DNA from: an uncultured Paracoccaceae bacterium
Lineage (GTDB): Bacteria; Pseudomonadota; Alphaproteobacteria; Rhodobacterales; Rhodobacteraceae
DNA length: 64,000 bases
Assembly (NCBI GenBank): GCA_947500135.1
Contig: CANMQX010000006.1
Location: 124,001 to 188,000, forward strand
Direction: 5' to 3'
Below, piece by piece: positions 1 through 6,534 of this stretch; position 1 is the first letter of the stretch, and every line of letters begins with the position of its first letter. The notes beneath the pieces were generated by a model. It ran no database searches and was not told where the DNA came from. It worked only from the letters and a program-made list of their open reading frames with translations. Position numbers and translations under genes: made by a program.

Positions 1-2
1 CC

Positions 3-584
3 GGCTATACCGGCGAACGCGGGTATGAGATTTTCTGCCGTGCCAAGGATGCCGTCCATCTATGGGACAGTATTCTTGAGGCTGGCAAAGATATGGGCGT
101 GCGGCCCACGCAATTCAGCACCCTCGATATGTTGCGCATCGAAAGTTATCTGCTGTTCTATCCCGGCGATAACTCTGAAACCTTCCCCTTCGATGATGAG
201 CCTTGCGGGGACACGCTGTGGGAACTTGGGCTGGAATTCACCGTCTCCCCCGGCAAGGAAGGCTTCATCGGGGCCGAAAACCACTATGCAATGGAAGGCA
301 AGGAACGGTTCAAGATTTACGGCGTGCAACTGTCTGACAGCATGGAGCAGATGGAAATGCACGCCCGTGTCCTGCATGATGGCAAGGATGTCGGCGTGAT
401 CACTTATGGTCTATCGTCAGAGCTGAACAAATACAGCGTGGCGATTGCCCGTCTTGATCCTGCGGTCGCCAAGGCAGGCACCAAGCTGGTTATCAAACAG
501 CCCGACGGCACCGAATTGGCGGCAACAGCCGAAGAAATGCCGTTCTATGATAAAGACAAGTCGATCCGCACCGCAAAGGGCTGA
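3..584 (+). CDS. dmmD: GcvT-like aminomethyltransferase, DmmD type (5' end outside window)
   Basis: This is the C-terminal 193 residues of a folate-binding aminomethyltransferase-like protein; the frame is open to the left edge, so the start is missing. The fold is recognisable from GYTGERGYEIF near the edge, the LDMLRIESY segment and a C-terminal GcvT_C-type barrel. In roseobacters such a protein is the first gene of dmmDABC, where it is thought to pass the one-carbon unit released by oxidative demethylation to tetrahydrofolate; that role is inferred from family and position. dmmA follows after a 51-nt gap holding a strong hairpin. A free glycine-cleavage T protein is the alternative, but the three dmm subunits directly downstream argue against it. 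Confidence 0.8.
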   Translation, partial: GYTGERGYEIFCRAKDAVHLWDSILEAGKDMGVRPTQFSTLDMLRIESYLLFYPGDNSETFPFDDEPCGDTLWELGLEFTVSPGKEGFIGAENHYAMEGKERFKIYGVQLSDSMEQMEMHARVLHDGKDVGVITYGLSSELNKYSVAIARLDPAVAKAGTKLVIKQPDGTELAATAEEMPFYDKDKSIRTAKG

Positions 585-591
585 TCTGAAC

Positions 592-617
592 GGGCGCGGG
601 ACCACCCGCGCCCTTTT
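592..617 (+). terminator. Intrinsic-terminator-like hairpin between dmmD and dmmA
   Basis: A perfect 9-bp GC-only stem (GGGCGCGGG / CCCGCGCCC) with a 4-nt ACCA loop is followed at once by TTTT. It lies 8 nt after the dmmD stop and ends 19 nt before the dmmA start. It has the form of a rho-independent terminator, although the genes look like one unit. It may cause partial termination or protect the 3' end of the dmmD message. Confidence 0.7.
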
Positions 618-635
618 CGTTCCAAAAGGACTGAT

Positions 636-1232
636 ATGTCGAAGTTTACGTTTCCCGAAAGCATCCGCAGCCGCCCCGTTTACGGCATGCTGGAACCGCG
701 CGCAGGGTCTGCCCATCTTTTCATAGCTGACGCTGAAGGCGCGGAAGCGATCATTGAAATGGCCACGCCCGCGATTATGGCAAAAGGTCATATCATCTAT
801 ATCGCCAAAGGCACCGATTATGAGGCGCAGCTGCGCGCGCTGAACCCTGCATCGTTCTATGCCGGGCCTTCCTATGGCGCAGCCGAACAGCGCATTCACA
901 AAACGCTGGCCGACGCCAAGATGGGTTTGCAGGTCTATCTGACAGGGACCGAAGGGTTAATCGGTCAGGCCCAGAACGCCGCTATGCAGGCAGGCGTCCC
1001 GCATACCGCCATCCAGACAGAACATCGCGGATCAACGGCCCGGCGGATGCAATGCGTGCATTGCAAAGGCATCACCGAAGATGTGGAAACCGACCCGTTT
1101 ATCTGCGGCCATTGCGGATTGAACCTGTTTGTCCGCGACCATTATTCGCGCCGCCTGGCCGCCTATCAGGGCGTGTGCATCGATGCCGAGGACCCGGGCA
1201 ATGTGCCCGCACCAAAAGGGATTTACGAATGA
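636..1232 (+). CDS. dmmA: Dimethylamine monooxygenase subunit DmmA
   Basis: The 198-aa protein matches the DmmA family: an N-terminal domain rich in short motifs such as RPVYGMLEPR, and a C-terminal zinc-ribbon or rubredoxin-like module with two CxxC pairs (MQCVHC near residue 136 and FICGHC near 154). In roseobacters the Dmm complex oxidises dimethylamine to methylamine and formaldehyde using NADPH and oxygen. The start has a clear AAGGA ribosome binding site 6 nt upstream. The stop overlaps the dmmB start in an ATGA, so translation is probably coupled. The cysteine module probably relays electrons or has a structural role; the sequence does not decide which. Confidence 0.85.
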   Translation: MSKFTFPESIRSRPVYGMLEPRAGSAHLFIADAEGAEAIIEMATPAIMAKGHIIYIAKGTDYEAQLRALNPASFYAGPSYGAAEQRIHKTLADAKMGLQVYLTGTEGLIGQAQNAAMQAGVPHTAIQTEHRGSTARRMQCVHCKGITEDVETDPFICGHCGLNLFVRDHYSRRLAAYQGVCIDAEDPGNVPAPKGIYE

Positions 1233-2191
1233 GCGGGGCCGAAAAAATCGTCGTCACCGTGACGGATATTGTACCGCTGAACGACCTCGTCACGCGGTTT
1301 GAATTCAAACCAACAGATGGCGGGTTACTGCCCACCTTTTCAGGCGGCGCACATACCGTTGTCGAAATGCAAGACGGCGATATCACCCGGCTGAACCCCT
1401 ATTCGCTGATGTCCGATCCGATGGATCAGACCGCTTATACAATCTCTGTCCGGCGCGATGATGAAGGGCGCGGTGGGTCGCTGTTCATGCATCGGAATGT
1501 GAAGGTGGGGGATAAGATGACGATCTCTTACCCCGTCAACCTGTTCAGTCTGGATCTGCGCGCCAAAAAGCACCTGTTTCTGGCCGGTGGGATCGGGATC
1601 ACCCCGTTTCTGGCGCAGATCAAGCAGTTGGAACGGTTGGGCGGGAATTGGGAACTGCACTATGCCTGCCGGTCGGAAAGCCTTGGGTCCTATGTGGACG
1701 AACTGACCAGCCACCACCCGAATGAAACGCATGTCTATTACGATGATCATGATCAGAAGATCGACCTGATGAACCTGCTCGACGGTCAGCCATTGGGCAC
1801 ACATGTCTATGTCTGCGGCCCCAAAGGCATGATCGACTGGGTGCGCCAAACCGCCGAAGCCGAGGGATGGCCGCGCGAGGCTGTTCACTACGAAGAATTC
1901 CTCGCCCCGCAGCCTGGCAAACCGTTTGAGGTGAAGCTGGCCGTATCCAACAAGGTCATTCAGGTTGGCGAAAACGAAAGCCTGCTGGAGGCGATTGAAC
2001 GCGAGGGCGTTGATGCGCCGTACCTGTGCCGAGGCGGGGCCTGCGGGCAATGCGAAACACGGGTAATCGACTACACCGGCAATTTCATCCACCGCGATCA
2101 CTGGCTGGAAGACGACGAACACGCATCCGGCGAAAAAATCATGCCCTGCGTCAGCCGCTTTGAAGGCAAAACACTGGTACTGGACCGCTGA
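1229..2191 (+). CDS. dmmB: DmmB, PDR/VanB-family flavin and 2Fe-2S oxidoreductase
   Basis: This 320-aa reductase has the phthalate dioxygenase reductase layout: an FMN-binding barrel (about residues 1-105), an NAD(P)-binding domain with GGIGITPF (about 112-119), and a C-terminal plant-type 2Fe-2S domain with CRGGACGQC and a fourth cysteine in MPCVSRF. It should move electrons from NAD(P)H to the oxygenase component of dimethylamine monooxygenase. The ATG at 1229, inside an ATGA overlap with dmmA, is chosen over a longer upstream frame that would run far into dmmA. dmmC starts 1 nt after the stop. VanB-like reductases of aromatic demethylases are the nearest alternative; the neighbours settle it. 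Confidence 0.87.
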   Translation: MSGAEKIVVTVTDIVPLNDLVTRFEFKPTDGGLLPTFSGGAHTVVEMQDGDITRLNPYSLMSDPMDQTAYTISVRRDDEGRGGSLFMHRNVKVGDKMTISYPVNLFSLDLRAKKHLFLAGGIGITPFLAQIKQLERLGGNWELHYACRSESLGSYVDELTSHHPNETHVYYDDHDQKIDLMNLLDGQPLGTHVYVCGPKGMIDWVRQTAEAEGWPREAVHYEEFLAPQPGKPFEVKLAVSNKVIQVGENESLLEAIEREGVDAPYLCRGGACGQCETRVIDYTGNFIHRDHWLEDDEHASGEKIMPCVSRFEGKTLVLDR

Positions 2192-2192
2192 T

Positions 2193-3260
2193 ATGAACAT
2201 TCAATTCAACGACGAAACCTTCCGGGACGATTATTCCTTTTACAACTCTGACCGGGCGATCAAACGGTTCCCCTTCCCATTTCACGAAGACAGCTACATG
2301 TATTCGGTGAACATGGAACAACACCGGGGCGGCCCGGTGGATAGCGTCTATGAAAAACGGTTCGACGTGGATGAACATTACGTTGCCGAAATGAAAGACC
2401 GGGCCATGGTGCTGGCGGATGATCCGCTGCGCTGTCAGTCGCTGCCGCATATGACGCTGGCCGGTTGGGATCTGCTGGAACTGATCATGGTCAGCAAATC
2501 CGAAGATTACCCCGACCTGTTTGAGCTGCATCGCGATGGCAATAACTGGCGCTGGGTGAACAAGCCGCTGGGCATCGATGACAGCTTTACCTTTCTCGAT
2601 GAAACCACCCTGCCCTATGGCCCGATGGAATACATCACCCGGCAGGCGCAGGGCGATTTCTGCGTATTGGATCAGCGTGACGACAACCTGTGGATGGACG
2701 CCGGCATGGTGACGACCCAAGCCGACTGGTCGCTTGACTTCGACATCGGCATGAACTTTTTCGAATGGCACGCGCCCGTACCGCTGGCGCATGAAAAAGG
2801 GATCTTTGTCAGGGCGCTGAAATTCCTGCTGAACATCCAGCAAGGCGCGCCAGCGCGGCGGCTGAACTGGACGATGACGGTTAATCCGCTCTTGGATACC
2901 TCGCCCGAAAACTATCACAAATGGGGCATCCAGAAAACCACGCTGACACCCGAAAACATCGGCGCGAAGCAGCATCTGCGGGTCGAACTCCAAACCTTCT
3001 TTCGGCTGCCGCGATCCAATGCACTGGTGTTCCCGATCCGTTGCTATCTGTGCAGCTTTCAGGACCTGATGACCGCACCCAAATGGGGCCGCCGGTTGCA
3101 CCGCGTGATCCGGGACCTGCCAGAAGAGTTGGCAACCTACAAAGGTTTCATCGATAACCGGCCGATGATGCTCGACTATCTGTCACAGTTCGACGATGGG
3201 CTGCCGACATCGCCGGGTATCTGGCCTGATCTGGAAACCGAACCGGCCTTGCAAAAGTGA
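2193..3260 (+). CDS. dmmC: DmmC, haem-dependent oxidative N-demethylase-like subunit (DUF3445)
   Basis: The 355-aa protein belongs to the DUF3445 / haem-dependent oxidative N-demethylase alpha-subunit-like family, the probable oxygenase component of dimethylamine monooxygenase. No signal peptide or membrane segment is seen, so it should be cytoplasmic. The C-terminal half carries histidine- and arginine-rich stretches (for example QHLRVELQTFFRLPRS) typical of this family; I cannot assign the axial haem ligand from sequence alone. It starts 1 nt after dmmB and closes the dmm unit. The next gene begins 12 nt later but looks functionally unrelated. Confidence 0.85.
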   Translation: MNIQFNDETFRDDYSFYNSDRAIKRFPFPFHEDSYMYSVNMEQHRGGPVDSVYEKRFDVDEHYVAEMKDRAMVLADDPLRCQSLPHMTLAGWDLLELIMVSKSEDYPDLFELHRDGNNWRWVNKPLGIDDSFTFLDETTLPYGPMEYITRQAQGDFCVLDQRDDNLWMDAGMVTTQADWSLDFDIGMNFFEWHAPVPLAHEKGIFVRALKFLLNIQQGAPARRLNWTMTVNPLLDTSPENYHKWGIQKTTLTPENIGAKQHLRVELQTFFRLPRSNALVFPIRCYLCSFQDLMTAPKWGRRLHRVIRDLPEELATYKGFIDNRPMMLDYLSQFDDGLPTSPGIWPDLETEPALQK

Positions 3261-3271
3261 TCGGATAACGC

Positions 3272-4000
3272 ATGGCGCGCATCGGGTTCATTTTGCGCGC
3301 CATGGTCCTGAGCCTTGGCTTTGCTCAGGTGGCTGAGGCGCAATCATGTCGCTTGGCGTTGGTTCTTGCGCTGGACGTCTCCGGCTCTGTCAGTGCTGCG
3401 GAATATACCCAGCAGGTCGATGGTCTTGCGACGGCGCTGAACCATCCTGATGTGCGGTCGCTCATTCTGTTCAGCGCAGATGCGCCCGTATCGCTCGCCG
3501 CGTTTGAATGGAGCTCGCGCAACCACCAATATGTCATACAGCCATGGATTTCGCTGGACGGCCCTGCGGCACTCGACCGCGCCATCACGCAAATCCGCTC
3601 TCACACAAAGGTACGGGCGGGTCTGAAAACGGCGATGGGTACGGCGCTTTTATTCGGTGCATCACTACTGGAACAGCGCGCCCATTGCTGGCAAAAGACG
3701 ATTGACCTGTCAGGCGATGGCAAAAACAATATCGGTTTGTCCCCCGCCGATGCCTATGGCGAACCGGCCTTTGACAACATCACCGTCAATGCGCTTGTGG
3801 TCAGTGATCCGGCCAACACGTCCCTTGTCGGGAGCAGCCTGTCACCGGACGCGCTCCGGCAATATTACGAAGCAGAGGTCATCCACGGCCCCCGCGCCTT
3901 TGCGATGGTCGCCGACGGATATCCGGATTATGCCCGCGCGATGCAGCGCAAGCTGATGCGTGAACTCGCGCTGCCCGTGTTTGGACAGATGACCGACTAG
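3272..4000 (+). CDS. Secreted DUF1194 protein with a von Willebrand A-like fold
   Basis: The 242-aa protein has an N-terminal signal peptide (hydrophobic to about residue 24, AEAQ cleavage region) and a MIDAS-like motif DVSGSVS near residues 33-39, which defines the DUF1194 family of exported vWA-like proteins common in Rhodobacterales. DLSGDGKNN near residue 145 is also family-typical. The function is unknown; metal-dependent adhesion or complex assembly in the periplasm is plausible. It follows dmmC by only 12 nt and may be read through from it, but nothing links it to amine metabolism. Confidence 0.8.
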   Translation: MARIGFILRAMVLSLGFAQVAEAQSCRLALVLALDVSGSVSAAEYTQQVDGLATALNHPDVRSLILFSADAPVSLAAFEWSSRNHQYVIQPWISLDGPAALDRAITQIRSHTKVRAGLKTAMGTALLFGASLLEQRAHCWQKTIDLSGDGKNNIGLSPADAYGEPAFDNITVNALVVSDPANTSLVGSSLSPDALRQYYEAEVIHGPRAFAMVADGYPDYARAMQRKLMRELALPVFGQMTD

Positions 4001-4123
4001 GGTCTGTTGATATTCATCAACTACGGGGCGGTAGGTTCGCGCCCGACCTCGAGGGCGGGGGTGTTTGGGGCACTGCCAAATCAAAATACACCGAGGTTAC
4101 AGTATGATCCGGCGTTGCGGTTT

Positions 4124-4177
4124 CGCGCCCGCCCTGGGGGGCGGGGTCGGGCGCGAACCGGATCGCAAGCGATCCGG
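4124..4177. terminator. Two adjacent hairpins between convergent genes
   Basis: Two stem-loops lie in tandem. The first pairs CGCGCCCG (4124-4131) with CGGGCGCG (4148-4155) around a GC-rich loop. The second is a perfect 9-bp stem at 4158-4177, CCGGATCGC, AA, GCGATCCGG. They lie between the rightward vWA gene and the leftward XRE-cupin gene and could end transcription from both sides, although neither has a long U-tract. No gene is supported between 4001 and 4214. Confidence 0.55.
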
Positions 4178-4214
4178 GGGGCTGTTTGATGCGGCGCACT
4201 TTGGAGTCTGGCCA

Positions 4215-4871
4215 CTAGCTTTCTTGCGGGTAGCTGATCACCGACAGGTAGCGCGCAGGCAATCGGGTCAGGTTCTCTGGCCCATGCGGCGCGTCGGCAT
4301 CAAAGAACAGCGTATCGCCGGGTTGAAGTGCGTAGACCTCATCACCGTGCCGATAATCAACTTCGCCTTCCAGCATATAGATCGTTTCGATCCCGCCATG
4401 TTGGAATGTTGGAAACACGTCGGCCTCGTCCGAAAGGGTAATCAAATAGGGCTCAACAATCACCCCGCTGGAATTCGCACCGATATGACCAAGCAGGTTA
4501 TACTGATGATTGGCGCGGGTGCCTTCACGGTCCAGCTCAACCCCTTCGCCCGCCTTGGTATGGACGGCCATGCGCGTTTCTTCAAACCCACGAAAGAAGG
4601 CGGTCATTGGAACAGACAGCGCGTTCGCCAGGGTTTGCAATGTCGTCAGTGATGGCGATGTATTGCCGTTCTCGATCTTGGACAACATGCCAATCGACAG
4701 CCCCGTCGTCGCGGACAGCTCGGCAACGGTAATTTCCTGCTTGCGCCGAAACGCACGGACCTCGCGGCCAATAGCAACTTCCAACACGTTTTCGCGGTTT
4801 TCGCGCACGCGGTGCGGGTTTTGCGTGAGTATATTTGCGGCCATGTCCACGTCCAGTTTTTGAGTGTTCAT
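4215..4871 (-). CDS. XRE-family regulator with C-terminal cupin domain
   Basis: The 218-aa protein has an HTH_3 domain at about residues 45-98 (VAELSATTGLSIGMLSKIENG is the helix-turn-helix) followed by a small cupin barrel at about 135-210 (HGGIETIYMLEGEVDYRHGD, then PGDTLFFDADAPHGPENL). Such regulators often sense a small carboxylate or amine and control the neighbouring catabolic or transport genes. It is divergent from the GlxA-type regulator and sits between dmm and sox genes, so a role in methylated-amine control is a reasonable inference. A short tandem repeat lies directly upstream of its start. Confidence 0.82.
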   Translation of the reverse strand: MNTQKLDVDMAANILTQNPHRVRENRENVLEVAIGREVRAFRRKQEITVAELSATTGLSIGMLSKIENGNTSPSLTTLQTLANALSVPMTAFFRGFEETRMAVHTKAGEGVELDREGTRANHQYNLLGHIGANSSGVIVEPYLITLSDEADVFPTFQHGGIETIYMLEGEVDYRHGDEVYALQPGDTLFFDADAPHGPENLTRLPARYLSVISYPQES

Positions 4872-4872
4872 T

Positions 4873-4888
4873 GCTTTACTGCTTTACT
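4873..4888. promoter_or_regulatory. Tandem 8-bp repeat directly before the XRE-cupin start
   Basis: GCTTTACT occurs twice head to tail, beginning 2 nt upstream of the ATG of the leftward XRE-cupin gene. A tandem repeat here could be an autoregulatory operator; this is inference from position only. Confidence 0.3.
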
Positions 4889-4969
4889 GGCATCTGACAA
4901 GGACATCGGCTGTTTATTTCGTATCATCGGTACTGGCATAGCACAAAAGTTTCCTGTTAGGATAAAATT

Positions 4970-5974
4970 ATGACCCGTAATGAAAAAATGCAAATCGGCT
5001 TTCTCATCTTCCCGGGCTTTCCGATGGCGTGCCTGACCTCGATGATCGAACCCCTGCGCGCGGCCAATGAAATTGCCGGACAGGATATGTTCGGCTGGTC
5101 ACTGGTGTCAGAGGATGGCGGGCGTGTTGAGGCCAGCGCAAAAGTCTGGTTCGAACCCGACATCGCGCTGGAGGCATGTGACCGTTTGGATCAGTTGATC
5201 CTTCTCAGCGGTCCGTCATCAAAATTCGCGAATGCCACCGGTTCCGAAGGCAAACTGCGCAAACTTGCCCGCCACGGTGTCACAATGGGGGCGATCAGTG
5301 GCGGTATTTTTCCACTCGCTCGGACCGGTCTGCTGACCGGTTTCACAACGTCAGTCCATTGGTGTTACGAGGCGGCGTTCAAGGCAGAGTTTCCGCAGCT
5401 TGAGGCAACCGAGGACGTGATCTCGATTGATAAGCGCCGGTTAACCGCATCGGGGGCGGCGGCCGCTTTTGATCTGTCATTGCATTTGATCGAAGATCAG
5501 CTTGGCCCCGATGTCGCGACCGAAGTCGCCTGCTGGTTTCAGCACCCGCTGGTTCGGGGTCAGGGCGTCACCCAACGAAAGCCCACCTTTGCCGCCGAAA
5601 GCACCCATGACATGCTGCCACCCACCGTGCGCAAGGCCGTCGATATCTTTGCCGATCATATCGAGGACCCCGTCAATATTGCCGATGTTGCGCGCGAGGT
5701 TGACGTCTCTGTCCGCCAGTTGGAACGCATGTTTCAAAAGACAACGGGCACAACCCCCCTTGGCTACTACAAATCATTGCGCATGCACAAAGCGCGCCAG
5801 CTTTTGCTTTATACCAAGGACACGATGATGCAGGTTTCGGTCGCGGTGGGTTACACGAATTCATCCGCGATGAGTAAGAACTACATCGACGTCTTCGGCA
5901 TCCACCCCAAGGAAGACCGCAACAAGGTCAACATGTTCCGCGTGCGCAAGAACACGATTGTCCCGTCAGCCTAA
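4970..5974 (+). CDS. GlxA-family AraC regulator (DJ-1/PfpI domain plus HTH), GbdR-like
   Basis: The 334-aa protein has an N-terminal DJ-1/PfpI glutamine-amidotransferase-like domain (about residues 8-185) and a C-terminal AraC HTH (about 220-320; IADVAREVDVSVRQLERMF is the first helix-turn-helix). The layout is that of GbdR and related activators of betaine, dimethylglycine and sarcosine catabolism. Because soxBDAG and a betaine-type importer lie next to it, control of those genes is likely, but which ligand it senses is not visible. Its stop overlaps the convergent soxG stop by 4 nt. An in-frame ATG at 4988 is an alternative start. Confidence 0.83.
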   Translation: MTRNEKMQIGFLIFPGFPMACLTSMIEPLRAANEIAGQDMFGWSLVSEDGGRVEASAKVWFEPDIALEACDRLDQLILLSGPSSKFANATGSEGKLRKLARHGVTMGAISGGIFPLARTGLLTGFTTSVHWCYEAAFKAEFPQLEATEDVISIDKRRLTASGAAAAFDLSLHLIEDQLGPDVATEVACWFQHPLVRGQGVTQRKPTFAAESTHDMLPPTVRKAVDIFADHIEDPVNIADVAREVDVSVRQLERMFQKTTGTTPLGYYKSLRMHKARQLLLYTKDTMMQVSVAVGYTNSSAMSKNYIDVFGIHPKEDRNKVNMFRVRKNTIVPSA

Positions 5975-6534
5975 GCCGTGGAATGTGCAGCAGTAATCAG
6001 CGCGTGATGCAGTGACCCGGCCGATGCGCGTGGCCCAAGGATACGGATGTGGTCCGCATCCTGCCTGCGGATCACAAAACACCCCAACTGATGGATCATC
6101 GTGCGCTGCGCATCACCTGCCACCATTCTGCGGATGGGCACCGCGCAAAGCCGTTCGCAAAGGTCCTGCATGGCGGGGCCGGTCACATCGAAACAAACCC
6201 AGGCACCGCTTTGTTCGGTGACGGATGCGGTTTCACCAAACAGTGTCGTCAGTTGATCCGCCAAAAGCTCATGGGTCGCGCGCGGTGCCCCGATCATCCA
6301 TTGATCTGGCCCCATCCAGAAGCCAGCCTCCGGGTCATGCAAGATCGCCTTTCCCGGACCGGGTACAGCGCCAAGCAGTTTTTTCAATGTTGCATGACAG
6401 GGTTTTTCGTGCCCTATGCGCGCCGCGACAGAGGCCAATGCAAGCCCGTCATTCTCAGTAATGGTGACGTGATCGAAGGCGTCAATGCGCGCTTCGGTCC
6501 CGCCCAAGGCAGTGATGGGCATCAAATCATGCAC
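5971..6534 (-). CDS. soxG: Sarcosine oxidase gamma subunit
   Basis: This is the small subunit (187 aa from the chosen start) of heterotetrameric sarcosine oxidase. I chose the GTG at 6534, which gives MHDLMPITALGG, overlaps the soxA stop by 8 nt and has a GAGGGGG ribosome binding site about 9 nt upstream. An ATG at 6591 would overlap soxA by 65 nt. Family traits include GLALASVAARIG near the N-terminus and a folate-domain-like C-terminal half. It is the last gene of soxB-soxD-soxA-soxG and ends against the convergent AraC-type regulator. Confidence 0.85.
   Translation of the reverse strand: MHDLMPITALGGTEARIDAFDHVTITENDGLALASVAARIGHEKPCHATLKKLLGAVPGPGKAILHDPEAGFWMGPDQWMIGAPRATHELLADQLTTLFGETASVTEQSGAWVCFDVTGPAMQDLCERLCAVPIRRMVAGDAQRTMIHQLGCFVIRRQDADHIRILGPRASAGSLHHALITAAHSTA

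Noticed and set aside
4007..4199. Short overlapping reading frames on both strands between the vWA and XRE genes
   Set aside because: They are produced by GC-rich hairpins, lack ribosome binding sites and resemble no family.
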